A DNA stretch of 64,000 bases. Origin: Flaccisagitta enflata. Taxonomy: Eukaryota; Chaetognatha; Sagittoidea; Aphragmophora. Within the stretch, counting starts at the first letter, position 1. Each line of letters begins with the position of its first letter. Shown here piece by piece: positions 1 through 11,945 of this stretch. The position numbers and the translations under genes were made by a program. The DNA is taken from NCBI GenBank assembly GCA_965153355.1, contig OZ231127.1, positions 42,904,001-42,968,000 of the forward strand. Direction: 5' to 3'. A model generated the notes under the pieces. That model was not told the origin of the DNA and did not search any database. It saw only the letters and a list, made by a program, of their open reading frames with translations.

Positions 1-299
<299 letters not shown>

Positions 300-445
300 G
301 AACAGTAACAAGTGACGCGGGGTCACAATATCGTTGCGGACGGGTGGGCAGGGGCAGCCAACCCCCATCCACACCCAACGGACGGGCAAATGCAATGGAG
401 GGACGGACAAAGCCTCTGATACAGTTGCGTGTCCGCAGCTAAAAA
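300..445 (-). mobile_element. Hairpin element, TTGCG subfamily
   Basis: Reading the minus strand, the element starts with the hairpin AGCTGCGGACACGCAACT, continues with a GGCTTTGTCCGTCC block and ends with the CCTGCCCACCCGTCCGCAAC block and a GTCACTTGTT end. The layout matches the other TTGCG copies at 38700, 39068 and 26515. It is short and non-coding. Assignment to HINE/pearl-like elements is by structure. Confidence 0.65.
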
Positions 446-865
446 TGAAAATCTAAAAAGACGAATAGAGACGCAAAGTACATTTGGAAGTTGACAGAAT
501 TCGCTTACAGATTACAGAATATCTGATTTCGACATGATATCGAAAGACAGACAAGAAAAAGACAAGCAGACAGACCAACAAAAAGAAACAGGCAATCAGA
601 TTAAAAGAAGACAGACGATTAAACTCATAGACAGACATAGAACAGTTGTCTATAGGTTGTACCTTCCTTTTTCACCTTCCCTTCATGATCTCCTTGGTCG
701 ACACAAAGTGGCTCTTTAAATGGAGATTAGTCTTTTTTCTTCTCCGTATTCATCTCTCCTTTCGGCTCCGCTCCGTGCTTGTTGTTTTTGGTTATGTCAC
801 AGTGCACACGAAGACGAAATTTGATCTTTTTGTCTGTATCAACTATTGTATTTAGCTATCCTAAT
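446..865. other. Unassigned non-coding sequence
   Basis: AT-rich sequence with a run of CAGACA-like words (545-640). I see no exon with splice signals and no match to the repeat families described elsewhere. Confidence 0.5.
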
Positions 866-1713
866 TGATCGGGAAAAAAGTCGAAGTCAGTCTTCGACTT
901 TTTGACATATTCGAGAGAAACAGGGTTTTCATTTTCTTATGAGGAAGTTGTGAATCTCATCCGGCTGATTGGGGCCTCCAATGAAATTTATAGGGTAAGT
1001 AAATTTGATTATTCTCTTTCATTTGGCACCAAGCAGAATTCTCTACGACAAATATTTTTTGCGCTATGAATTTTTAAAGATTTATTTATGAAAATTGCGA
1101 ATTGAATTTTTTTTTATTTTTTATGATTTTGAGTAGGATCAAAAAAGGAGTGTATTTATGTTTGTTTGAGCATGCAAATACAAGAAAACATGTTTATGAG
1201 CATATCTGCTCATCTGTGAGGGTGTTTTTGCGCATTTTAGCTCATTTAGCTCAGTCTGTTTTTCTGATTTAAAATGCGATAAATGAATAAATGTTTTGAT
1301 ACATGTTTGAGCATGCAAATACAAGAAAGCATGTCAGTGAGCAGAGTTGTTCATCTGTGAGGGTGTTTTTGCGTATTCTAGCTCATTTAGCTCATTTAGC
1401 TCATTTAGTTTGCTTTTTTTTCTTTTTTATAACAGATAAATAAATGCTATGATTTAAGCATGCAAATACAAGAAAGCATGTCAGTAAGCATAGCTGGTTG
1501 TCTAGATTAGTGATTTTGAATATCTTAGCTCATCTAGCTCATTTGGCTCAGTCCTATTTTTCTCTGATTTTCAGTGCAACCAATACATACAATTGCTCTC
1601 AAATTGATCTAACAAATAAAAACAGTTGCAGTAACTGAAGACAAAAGCTTGGTGAAAAGTGAACAACGCTTACGACTTTTTTCCTCACGGCGACAGCCGC
1701 CATTACTGGTAAC
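866..1713 (+). mobile_element. ~170-bp tandem-repeat element, copy 1
   Basis: The left end carries the hairpin GTCGAAGTCAGTCTTCGAC followed by T-rich sequence. The middle holds about three ~170-bp tandem units containing TTTGAGCATGCAAATACAAG and GCTCATTTAGCTCA. The right end is GGCGACAGCCGCCATTACTG. Other copies: 32691-33510 and 43559-44350 (minus), 54955-56683 (plus). The plan of flank, ~160-bp tandem units, flank recalls the CvA 'pearl' elements of bivalves; that comparison is inference. Confidence 0.7.
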
Positions 1714-1857
1714 TAAATCTGTATTATTTTTTATTGTTAAGATTTTTTTGATAATATACAAAAAGTATCTATTCTATATTGATAAAGACCAAAATCATTC
1801 AATAGAATTTCTTCAGAAAGAGAAAAAAACATTGAAAAGCTGTTAGGTGAAATTATT

Positions 1858-2248
1858 GGAAACAAGGCCAACACCTATAAGTCGCGTGCGAGACTTACAG
1901 ACAAAGAATGACTTAGAATGACTTAGAATGACTTTCAATGACTTAGACTGACCTAAAATGACCAAAATTGTCTTAAAATGACTAAAAAACCTAATTACCA
2001 AAAATGACTTAAAATAACTTAAAATGACTTAAAATGACTTAAAGTGACTTAGAATGACTCAAAATGACTTAGAATAACTATAAATGACTTAAAATGACTT
2101 AAAATGACCTAAGAATTGACATTATAGTAAAAAAAAGTAAAGTGTGACGGACGGACGGACGGACCGACGGACGGACGGACCGACGGACCGGACGGACGGA
2201 CCACTGTAAAGCGTGGTTGTAGAGTTACAGACGCGATTAAAAGTGTCG
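1858..2248 (-). mobile_element. Hairpin element with AATGACTTAG minisatellite
   Basis: Begins with AACAAGGCCAACACC, followed by a TCGCGTGCGAGACTTAC block, then a degenerate 10-bp minisatellite (AATGACTTAG/AAAATGACTT), a GACGGACGGACGG tract and a decayed hairpin ending in TTAAAA. The non-hairpin end matches copies at 15395, 52448 and 3416. Non-coding. Confidence 0.7.
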
Positions 2249-2425
2249 TAATACGAATTCGACTTTTTGAAACGAGAAACAGTTTTCCATTTTCGGTTTG
2301 AGGCAATTTTAGGAAGTTGAGCCATTTTGGGGCTGGGAGTATACATTTTTTGATATTCACAGCTAAGAAAGAGCTAATTTTCCTCTTTCAAATGGCGCCA
2401 ACCAGAAGTCTCTACGATCATTAGT
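2249..2425 (+). repeat. Fragment of the ~170-bp-repeat element end
   Basis: Shares ATTCGACTTTTTGAAACGAG and the CTCTTTCAAATGGCGCCAA block with the left part of the element at 866 but lacks the tandem units. Probably a truncated copy. Confidence 0.45.
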
Positions 2426-2607
2426 TTTTGCGTTATGAATTTTTGAATCTTTTTTTATTTTTTTGTGTTTTCGCAAAGATCGATATTTTTCATCAATCCA
2501 AAATTTTTCAACTAGTGTAACAGCAGAGAATAGTCAAAATGTTTCGCAAATTGACTCCACTTTTTATGACGCTAGCTTTAGCATTTTCTTCTGCTAGAAA
2601 GAGAGAC

Positions 2608-3415
<808 letters not shown>

Positions 3416-3722
3416 TTTTTAGTCGCGCACACGCGACTCTATGACCCGCTCTGGACGTCTGTCTGTCGGTTGGTCCGTCCGTAACAATTTGTTTTTTATT
3501 TTCATTTCTATTCTTTTTTTTTTTTTTTTTTTTTTTTTTTGCCGTTTGACACCCATTTAAGTCATTTGAAGTCATTTTAAGTTATTCAAAATTATTTTGA
3601 GTCAATCTACAATTAGTATCTTAGTCTTTTAGTCTTTTAGTCTTTCAGTATTTTTGTCTTTTGGTCTTTTGGTCTTAACAACCGCAAGTGCGCCACTGCA
3701 AGGTGCTGGCCTTGTTTTAAGA
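3416..3722 (+). mobile_element. Hairpin element with AAGTCATTTT minisatellite
   Basis: Starts TTTTTAGTCGCGCACACGCGACT, a stem-loop; then CCGTCC words, a poly-T of about 28, AAGTCATTTT-like repeats and the GGCCTTGTTTT end. Same architecture as 52448-52801. Confidence 0.65.
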
Positions 3723-3740
3723 AAAAACCTTCTTAGTATG

Positions 3741-4777
3741 CCCTGAAGTGTCGATGACCTATGCTTTCACACATATGGGGAATTTTCCTTCTTCTTCTTC
3801 TCCTTCTTTCTTACCTCTCTCTCCCCCAGCCTCCAGGCCCATATCTCAGCCTGGAGGCCCATATCCTTAGCCTTGAGGCCCAAATCCCAGCCAAGGCCCA
3901 AATCCCAGCCCCAAGGCCCAAATTCCACTCTCTAGGGATTTGGGCCCAAGACTGGGATTTGGGCCTCAAGGCTGGGATATGGTTACGCTGAGGAGAATAC
4001 ATTTTTCATGGGGACTGCAGGAGGGCCGAGACTTTTATTTTGATGTGATTATAGTTCTAAAATTAGACCATAGTGTCTCAACCACGGCTGCACCTGAAAA
4101 TAGCCTCATCTCTAAGGGGCTACCAAATACTGGGATGCCAGATTCAGATTCCTTGTAAAAAATTATGTCAGACACTATATTTTCTTTTATCAAAATTTTG
4201 ATTTTAGGCTGAAAAAATGCAAAAAAACCTCCAAACATAAGGGTTTTTAGAAAACAAGGTCTTTTTAGAGGTTTTTGCATTTTTTTTTTTCAGCTTAAAA
4301 TCAAAATTTTGAAAAAAGAAAATATAGTGTCTGACATAATTTTTTACAAGGAATCTGAATCTGGCATCAGATTTGAGGAAAAATTATTTTGAAATTTTGG
4401 CCCCCTTAAGGATGAGCTATTTTTCAGGAGCAATATGATGAAAGTTTGAGAACAACTATGGTCCTGAAATTTTTAGAATACATTAGTTACATCAAAATAA
4501 AAAAATCTTGGCCCTCCTCTGGGTCCCTGCATGAAGAAAAGTGTCTTCTCCTCAGCGTAATATGGGCCTCCAGGCTGAGATATGGGCCTGGAGGCTGGGG
4601 GGAGGGGGGGTGCGGAGGAGGAGGAGAAGAAGAAGAAGGAGAAAATTCCCCATGTGTGTGAAAACATAGGTCATCGATCCCTTTGGGGCCGCTGCCCTGC
4701 TCCCCCCTCAACTTCAACCACAACCTACTTAAGCAGGGCACGGGTACCGCTGACAATCTAACGCTTTTGCGACTATT
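3741..4777. mobile_element. ~1-kb palindromic (foldback) element
   Basis: The two halves are inverted copies: GTCGATGACCTATGCTTTCA near 3750 pairs with the reverse complement near 4660; the GGGCCTGGAGGCTG-type words near 3830-3970 pair with 4560-4600; GATTCAGATTCCTTG near 4143 pairs with CAAGGAATCTGAATC near 4347. The centre lies near 4250. The right end extends to GCGTTAG-type terminal sequence (TCTAACGCTTTTGCGAC), shared with copies at 13298, 15765, 28695, 50158 and 63404. No transposase is encoded. Confidence 0.8.
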
Positions 4778-4837
4778 TAACATTTTATATCATAATTATC
4801 ATACACATTAAAATGATTTTTTTACAAAGCCAACGCC

Positions 4838-5130
4838 TGTAAGTCCAGTGCGTGACATAGATAACTTAGGATGACTTAGATTGACTTTAAATAACTCAAG
4901 ATGACTAATAAAGACATAAAATGATGACTTAAATGACCAAATTGATCTAACTGACTTAAGTAGCCTAGTATGACTTAAAATGACTAGGAATGACATAGAA
5001 TTACTTTGAATGACTAAAAATGGCTAGATATGACCTAAAATGAAAAAAAGAAAAGCTTGACGGACTAGGGGTTGGACGCCCCTGCCCACCCGTCCGCGAC
5101 GATATTGTGACCCCGCATCACTAGTTTTTT
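4838..5130. mobile_element. Chimeric hairpin element with two tail ends
   Basis: The left edge is the minus-oriented AAAGCCAACGCCTGTAAG tail plus AATGACTTAG minisatellite of the TCGCG subfamily. The right edge is the plus-oriented CCTGCCCACCCGTCCGCGAC tail with the GATATTGTGACCCCGC end typical of the other subfamily. No terminal hairpin is present. It looks like two copies fused with loss of both hairpins. Confidence 0.5.
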
Positions 5131-5148
5131 TTTCCCCTTCTATGTATT

Positions 5149-5149
5149 T

Positions 5150-5225
<76 letters not shown>

Positions 5226-5245
5226 TCTCTCTCTCTCTCTCTCTC
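5149..5245. repeat. CT microsatellite
   Basis: Nearly pure CT run of about 95 bp with one CACT interruption at 5219. Confidence 0.95.
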
Positions 5246-5829
5246 CTTCATCCTTCTCTCCAGCGCGACTTCCGTTTTTTTCGCGTTGTATGGATTTGCA
5301 AGTTGACGCTGCGCCGCGATTTCGCTTTTGACTAGACGTAGAATCCTCACTCAAAATCGTCCCATGTTTGAACTCATCTCCTACGACTTAAGATCGTCCG
5401 TGCGTACGTATCCACGTAGTTGGGACTGTCAAAGCTCCACCTCGTAACTTTTATTTTCAACATGATATAATTTGTAAAGTTGCCGCGATGTCGAAATGAC
5501 ACAAAGATTGAAATCCATGCGACTGGTTTCACACATTGCACACATTCAACTGCCAACATTCAACTGCCTTACTAGACTCGAAATGACACATAATGTTTTA
5601 CATTTACAAGAATTTTTTGGCGGCAATTTAAAACTCAGATAAAAAAACCTTCGCGATGCGTCACGTGTCATCGTTTGTATCGTCTGTAGTGTTGCTGAGC
5701 GCTCACACCATTTATGAGTTTACGCTCATAGGATTTTTTGCTCTTTTACGGCTGTATTTGTGTTCCACGATAGTGGAACACTTAATACCCACATTTGTCT
5801 CCTTCTCCGTTACCCAGAATTCTCCATGT
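5246..5829. other. Unassigned non-coding sequence
   Basis: Moderate GC sequence between a microsatellite and the 30-bp array. I see no exon with convincing splice sites. Confidence 0.4.
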
Positions 5830-6826
5830 AAAAAATGTCTGTCACACATCCTAGAATTCTCCAGTGTCCGTCACACAACCCAGTTTTCTCCAAATGTCCG
5901 TCACACCACCCAGTATTCTCCGAATGTCCGTCACACAACCCAGTTTTTCCGAATGTCCGTCACACAACCCAGTTTTCTCCGAATGTCCGTCACACAACAC
6001 AGTTTTCTCTGAATGTCCGTCACACATCCTAGAATTCTCCAGTGTCCGTCATAACCTAGTTTTCTCGGAATGTCCGTCACACAACCCAGTATTCTCTGAA
6101 TGTCCGTCACACAACCCAGTTTTTTCCGAATGTCCGTCACACAACCCAGTTTTCTCCGAATGTCCGTCACACAACCCAGTTTTCTCCGAATGTCCGTCAC
6201 ACATCCTAGAATTCTCCAGTGTCCGTCACACAAACCAGTTTTCTCCGAATGTCCGTCACACCACCCAGTATTCTCCGAATGTCGGTCACACAACCCAATT
6301 TTTCCCAAATGTCCGTCACACAACCCAGTTTTCTCCGAATGTCCGTCACACAACACAGTTTTCTCCGAATGTCTGTCACACAACCCAGTTTTCTACGAAT
6401 GTCCGTCACACTAACTGGTTTTCTCCAAATATCCGTCACACAACCCAGTTTTCTCCAAATGTCTGTCACACCACCCAGTATTCTACGAATGTCCGTCACA
6501 CAACCCAGTTTTCTCCGAATGTCCGTCACACCACCCAGTTTTCTCCGAATGTCCGTCACACAACCCAGTTTTCTCCGAATGTCCGTCACACAACCCAGTT
6601 TTCTCCAAATGTCCATCACACAACCCAGTTTTCTCCAAATGTCCGTCACACAACCCAGTTTTCTCCAAATGTCCGTCACACAACCCAGTTTTCTCCAAAT
6701 GTCTGTCACACCACCCAGTATTCTACGAATGTCCGTCACACAACCCAGTTTTCTCCGAATGTCCGTCACACCACCCAGTTTTCTCCGAATGTCCGTCACA
6801 CCACCCAGTTTTCTCCGAATGTCCGT
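5830..6826. repeat. 30-bp tandem array, left part
   Basis: About 33 direct units of 30 bp, typified by GTCCGTCACACAACCCAG followed by TTTTCTCCGAAT. There are no spacers. Because the unit is divisible by three and lacks stops in several frames, long reading frames appear on both strands (plus-strand decapeptide VRHTTQFSPN). A shortened variant unit with TCCTAGAATTCTCCAG recurs near 5845, 6022 and 6200, giving a ~178-bp higher-order period. A second block with GTCTGTCACACCACCCAG recurs at 6461 and 6701 (240 bp, eight units). The array continues at 12444 beyond the retrotransposon. Confidence 0.95.
6822..6826. repeat. Target-site duplication (left copy), TCCGT
   Basis: TCCGT precedes the 5' LTR and is repeated at 12444-12448 after the 3' LTR. 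Removing one copy plus the element restores an uninterrupted 30-bp array unit (GAATGTCCGTCACACAACCC), which confirms the duplication. Confidence 0.9.
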
Positions 6827-7324
6827 TTTTGGAAATGCGTCTTTTGTTTCTCGTTTCCATTTTTTGTCACATGCATTGCCCTTTTTAATTTTTCCCGTCC
6901 GTAGTCTTACGGAGTTGATTTTTATTCTCTGTCGCTTCTTCGCTGCTGAAAATATGTGCGCGTTTTTTATCATTTTTTCCTTGTATTTTTATCGTTTTCG
7001 CGTCGTTTTATCGTTGTCGCGTCGTTTTTATCGTTTTAGTCGCGTATTGTCTCAACTGTGGGATCATGTATTAATTTTTTCCCTCTTTCTTGTTCAATTT
7101 AGAGCCTTTTTGTGAGAGGTGTGGTGGCAAACTTTCCATTAATTTATTTTACTAAATCAAAATAGACACATTGGCGGCGATGTAGAATTACAATGGAAGT
7201 TCTCATTTCCCACACGCCTCAACATGCAAATTAGGCAGAAAAAGGACGTGTTCACGCTAAGCTAAATAGACAAGCAATCGCTAAAAGCGTGAACTGGCGG
7301 CAGAAACCATGTCGCAATCTCACA
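6827..7324 (+). repeat. 5' long terminal repeat
   Basis: 498 bp, starting TTTTGGAAATGCG and ending CGCAATCTCACA. It matches 11946-12443 along its whole length except for one visible substitution. The ends are TT...CA rather than the canonical TG...CA. In an LTR retrotransposon this copy would hold promoter and transcription start; I cannot place them. Confidence 0.95.
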
Positions 7325-7730
7325 GTAAAATAAATTAAAAATCGACGCCGTCTTCACTCGTCTATTCGTGTCCCCTGCCCTGACCCAGGCTGCTGTCATG
7401 CTTAGTGACGGCCCCAGGCGCCGGGGCGCCGGGACCTGATGTCAATGAGAGAATTACGCGTCGACGATTCGTCCTTTTAACGTCGAGATACATTGTGCTC
7501 TTCCCCAAGTGCATTTGGCATCGGTGGTAGCGAACCTGTTCCGTTTCTTGCGTGCTTCTTGCGTGCTTCTTGCGTGCTTCTTGCGTGCTTCTTGCGTGCT
7601 TCTTGCGTGCTAAAAACCGACGGGTGATGCTTAACTGATACTGTATTTCGACGTCAATTAAGCAAGTGATTACGTCCAGGCAAAATGGACTCTAAAAACG
7701 TTATCGCGCCAGTATCATTTGGACGCTAGA
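7325..7730 (+). other. Retrotransposon leader with 11-bp repeats
   Basis: Untranslated leader between the 5' LTR and gag. It contains a GC-rich, self-complementary stretch near 7411-7435 and about five and a half direct copies of TTCTTGCGTGC at 7549-7609. A short upstream frame (ATG 7685, stop TAG at 7727) ends just before the chosen gag start. Confidence 0.7.
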
Positions 7731-9749
7731 ATGTCTGTCCCATCAGCAACGATGGTTGATGGGGGTGTACATGACACCTCAGTTTCATCGACAGCATCAT
7801 ATTTCGCGGGTTGCCAGCACGAGCTAATCATTGAGTTGCGCGAGATGCGTGCGAACGTGGTGGGTGCTCTCAACGAGGCTCAAATAGCCTTCAACGATGT
7901 TGCAACCAACCCAGACGACGAAATGGCGGCCGCAGATTCAGACTTTGCGCGTGATAGTCTTCAAGCAATCGTCTATCGTTACCTCGCTAAAACCAACGAC
8001 ATTTCGAAATCGGGCGAGCTTGATGGAGCATACGACTTGTGGACTTACTCTGCAAATAGCCTGAAAACTGTGCGCAGCAAATGGGCTAAGATGAAATTTT
8101 TTGCAAGTGACTTGTACTCTGATAATTTCCCTACAACGGAGGAGATTCTTAGATATCGCCAACGTGCCCCTCACAAGCTGGGGGTTGATACGAAAGCGGT
8201 TGACGAGACATTGCAGCGCGAGAGTGGTAATGACCTGAATGGAGGTGGTACAGGTGGTACATTAGAGCGGCGAGATGTTAGGCCGACGCAGTATTCTTCT
8301 ATGGAAGGAACAAGGCAAGAGCCGGTACACGAGCGGCTCCAACAGCACCATCATCAACAACCTCCAGCGTGTCAACATGCTCGTCAACAGCATCATCAGC
8401 AGCAATATCGAGTCAAAAGGGATTGGATTGCTAGAACTGCGAATGGCGATGGTGAGGTTGTCAGGCAGGTGGTTGGAGATCCGGAGCGGTCGGAAGGAGT
8501 CGGTGGTGGTTATCGACATCAGCAACCACCCCAGGAACGCCCGACAGACACAGATCACCATGAACCTCAGACGACACAAGTTCATCACCATCATTCCAAT
8601 CCTCCTCCTCCTCCGCCTATGCTATGTGGTACAATCGTAAAGGAAGACTACGTACCCCAGCGGCAGTCAGCATTTGGTGGTGGTTACCAACGACAACTAC
8701 CGAGACAACAGATGGCTGCAGGGGTTAATGAATCTCATCCTATCGGTGAACACCACTTTCATTCTCCTCATCCTCCTTCATCTCCTTTAACACGGCGTCA
8801 AACGGGTGCCCAAGCAGCTCGACAGGGTTTAGCCCACCAATCATCAACGCTCCCTTCAGATGGTGATATTGGTAAATTCCTGGCAGCGTCCCATGCGGAT
8901 AATTTCATTCGATGGCGAGAGATTGGTTACAGGAACTTGGAAAAAGCACGACCAAGAGTGCCATACCAGTCATTGACGCCCACAGATTACATCGTCTTGA
9001 AACGGAGATTTTTGGAGGCGGCAAATAACAAGGGAATTACGGAAATGGACATGATTTTGGAGTTACCACATTGGTTTAGTGGCCCTGTAGCTGATGTCAT
9101 CATGACGGCAACAATTGGCGTGACAGCAGAAACTGCCGCCTTTGAGTTGGAGCAGTGTTTCAAACGGATGGATACGATATTCCAGGGGAACTCAAGTACG
9201 GTTGGCGCTCTGCTTGATGGAATTGCATCCGCTCCTCCAATTGCAGATCATGATTACAAGGCCCATTTTCTCCTATACGCGGAATTGCTGAAGGCTGAAA
9301 AGGTGGCGATGGTGTGTGGAGAAGGAGAGGAGTGTCATAATGATAATAGACTTCGTCTCATCCTCAATAATCGTCTCCCTCATCTCGCGGACAAATTTTG
9401 GACGGAAAGCTTTGAATCGGAAATGAGTGGCCGGGGTAGCTATAACTACCGTAATTTGGTAGAATTGGTGGAGCGATGGGCAATGATTAAAAGGAATTGT
9501 GGGCAGACACCGCCCGACGAGCATTCAACGATATGTGGGGTTTGTGACCATTCCCACCCCACTTCTCAATGTACCATTTTGATGGAAATTCCCGTCGACT
9601 CACGAGTGGACATTTTATCAAAACGCGATCTCTGCTACCATTGTCTGACTAAAGGCCACACTGCCAAATACTGCGACAACAAACCAACGTGCCAAATATG
9701 TGGACGAGCCCACGCAACCATCCTCCACGGCCGCAGTTTTAATCAATGA
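7731..9749 (+). CDS. gag: BEL/Pao-like Gag polyprotein
   Basis: A 672-residue open frame; ATG 7731 is the first ATG in frame (the frame is open upstream to a TTG at 7719). Gag forms the particle in which LTR-element RNA is reverse transcribed. Residues ~195-290 are rich in His and Gln and look disordered. Residues ~400-580 form a helical-looking region like the DUF1759-type part of BEL/Pao Gag. The C-terminus has three zinc knuckles: CX2CX3HX4C at ~602-614, CX2CX4HX4C at ~635-648 (CYHCLTKGHTAKYC), and CX2CX3HX4H at ~654-666, an order and spacing typical of BEL/Pao. In that group the frame usually runs on into the aspartic protease; here it stops six residues after the last knuckle, so the protein is Gag only. 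Confidence 0.85.
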   Translation: MSVPSATMVDGGVHDTSVSSTASYFAGCQHELIIELREMRANVVGALNEAQIAFNDVATNPDDEMAAADSDFARDSLQAIVYRYLAKTNDISKSGELDGAYDLWTYSANSLKTVRSKWAKMKFFASDLYSDNFPTTEEILRYRQRAPHKLGVDTKAVDETLQRESGNDLNGGGTGGTLERRDVRPTQYSSMEGTRQEPVHERLQQHHHQQPPACQHARQQHHQQQYRVKRDWIARTANGDGEVVRQVVGDPERSEGVGGGYRHQQPPQERPTDTDHHEPQTTQVHHHHSNPPPPPPMLCGTIVKEDYVPQRQSAFGGGYQRQLPRQQMAAGVNESHPIGEHHFHSPHPPSSPLTRRQTGAQAARQGLAHQSSTLPSDGDIGKFLAASHADNFIRWREIGYRNLEKARPRVPYQSLTPTDYIVLKRRFLEAANNKGITEMDMILELPHWFSGPVADVIMTATIGVTAETAAFELEQCFKRMDTIFQGNSSTVGALLDGIASAPPIADHDYKAHFLLYAELLKAEKVAMVCGEGEECHNDNRLRLILNNRLPHLADKFWTESFESEMSGRGSYNYRNLVELVERWAMIKRNCGQTPPDEHSTICGVCDHSHPTSQCTILMEIPVDSRVDILSKRDLCYHCLTKGHTAKYCDNKPTCQICGRAHATILHGRSFNQ

Positions 9750-11945
9750 GCCATTCTTACCGTCCAAATTGTCTTCCACTTCGCCTCATTTCCGCTTGTG
9801 CGCCCTCATGTCCTTACAAGTCACGTGATTATGAACAGACGCGTCCCCAGCTCTTTGGTGGTATTCCATTGTCCGGTGGAGTGGCCCTCGACAGCTGGAT
9901 TTTGGATATTGGCGATGGGATGCAGTTCAATGCATTCCATATCAACACTTCTAAAACGGATAAGTTTAATTGAAAGAGTGATTGACATTGATGATTGCTT
10001 GACTATGTTTATACATATATACTGTGTCAATTCGCTTCAATGCATATCCCTTTCTTTTCCCGCTCCTTATCTGTTTGGTGTTATGATAACGTTTTTTCGT
10101 CCTCTGTTTGTGTGTTTCTTTATATTCACCCTACAGTAGCTTCCGGACGTTTTTCTCATTTGCTTGAGTGCGGGCACGATCGCTTCCGGTCCACGCAGGA
10201 AGAATGATGGCGGCGCCCGTCGTCTCGATTCGTTTCCAAGATGGCGCCGATCTATCTCCTTTCCTCCGTCTTCTCCTCCTCCTCATCCATTGGCTACGTC
10301 TCGCTACTTTCGATGGGAGTGGAGGATCCTCCGGCAGTCGAGTTTCGCGCCTCTTCTTCGTCGTTTTTTTTAGGTGATGTGGGGATTCTGATTGCGCGTG
10401 TGGGTGTGTGTATGGAAGTGTGGGTGTGCTTCTTGGTCTCTCTCATTCTTTTTGTCGTTCTGTTTCTTGCTCTATCGTTCTGTCTCGTTCTCTGTTGTTT
10501 TCTCCCATTCTCTCTCTCGGTCTCTTTCTCGTTCTCTTTCTTGTTCTCTTTCTCGTTTTCTTTCTTGCTCTCTTTCTCGTCTTTTTCCCTCGTTTTCTCC
10601 TGTTCTCTTCTTGTTTTCCATTTTCTCTGCCGTGTCTTTTTTCGTTCTTTTTTCCCGTTTTTTTTTTGTTCTTTTCCTCTCTCTCGTTTCCTGTTTTACG
10701 CCTCGCGTTTTTAAGGTGTTGATCTTATGTTTGGATTATCATTGATCAATAATTATTATTGAATTTCGTTGTCATTTTGCGTATCGCGTTTTTACTAAGC
10801 AATTATCCTTATCGTTTTGCGTTTTGCGTTCTTATCCCGTGTTAACGTGTTATCTACACGTTTATTTTGGTTTTAATTATTCATTTTAGGTGTAATGTTT
10901 TTTCTGTCATTGCTGTTTATTAATCCCTGATGTGTTTCTGGTCACGTCCCATGTCTGGAAACACCACAAGGTCCCAAACCCCCCTTCCCCCCCCCTACCC
11001 CCTCTTTAATTAGGCAAATGCTCCTCAACGCCGGCTCTCTCGTGTCTCGTCTTGGCTGCCATGGCGGAATTGACTCTTTCGTGCGGGCGATCAAGTCAAT
11101 TGCCAATTTGGCAGCAGCCCTTGACTACTCAATGACCCATATATCTCAGCAGAAAGAAGCCTCATCTACTCGCGAGTAAAAATACTCCCGGACAGCGTCG
11201 TGGTTGGGGTAGTTGTGTATCTGTTGAGTGGTGGGGAAGAAGGTCAAGGAGGAGATTGAGAGAAATGCGCGTTAAAATGTCCCCTCATTGAGTCCCTCTC
11301 CCTCCTGTCTTGTTGGGTAAGTCCGTATGGTGGGTTATCCTCTCACCACTGGCGTAGATGGATTCTTGGGTATGTTTCAGGCCTCCTTGGTCATTAGTCG
11401 TTGGTCATACCCCTTGAGTCAGTCCGTCTTATTCTCTGCCCTAGTGGTGGCGCTTCAATGCCCCAAGGTTGCCATTTAAGCTGCCGCATTTCCATTGACA
11501 GTAACGTTGGCGGAAAGAAAAAAGCTGGAACCGCGCCCAAGGCCGTGGCGCCCCCGAGGGCGGGGATTAGGTACTGGCCCTTTAGACAATGGGAGGTGGG
11601 TCTTGAGGGGGGCAGGGGTAGTATGCATTTTAACTAACTCTCGTTTGGAATTTTGCTTTTATGTAGTAGCTGTAGCCTTGTCGCCAATTTTGTCCTTTGG
11701 GTAGCATGGTCGGGTAAGGGGACGGGAAGGGGGTGTTTGTCCATTGAGCAAGCTGCAGAGCAGTAGCACCTTTCGTCCCCAGGGGGGGAATGCATGGGTG
11801 GTGTGTGCTGTTTCGTTGTATGTCCCCATCCTTATCCGATCCCCCCCCCCTTTTTTTTTTATTATTAGTGCTATCCTTAGATTTTGCCCCCCCTCTTGAA
11901 ACTTTTTTTGGAAAAATTTTTTTAAATTAAAAAATTGCCCGGGAG
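9750..11945 (+). other. Non-coding 3' interior of the retrotransposon
   Basis: About 2.2 kb where pol would be expected. It holds a TTTCTCGTTCTC-rich pyrimidine tract (10430-10700) and C-rich runs (10976-11003, 11846-11856). Frames are short and contain no reverse transcriptase or integrase motif. It was probably lost from, or substituted in, an autonomous ancestor. Confidence 0.75.

Noticed and set aside
5830-6826. Possible CRISPR array (regular ~30-bp repeats)
   Set aside because: Units are directly adjacent without spacers, and the genome is animal.
5864-6904. 346-codon open frame and several others on both strands
   Set aside because: They are translations of the 30-bp tandem array, whose length is divisible by three; no start context, splice signals or domain.
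9750-11945. Pol region of the LTR element
   Set aside because: No protease, reverse transcriptase or integrase motif in any frame I could read.
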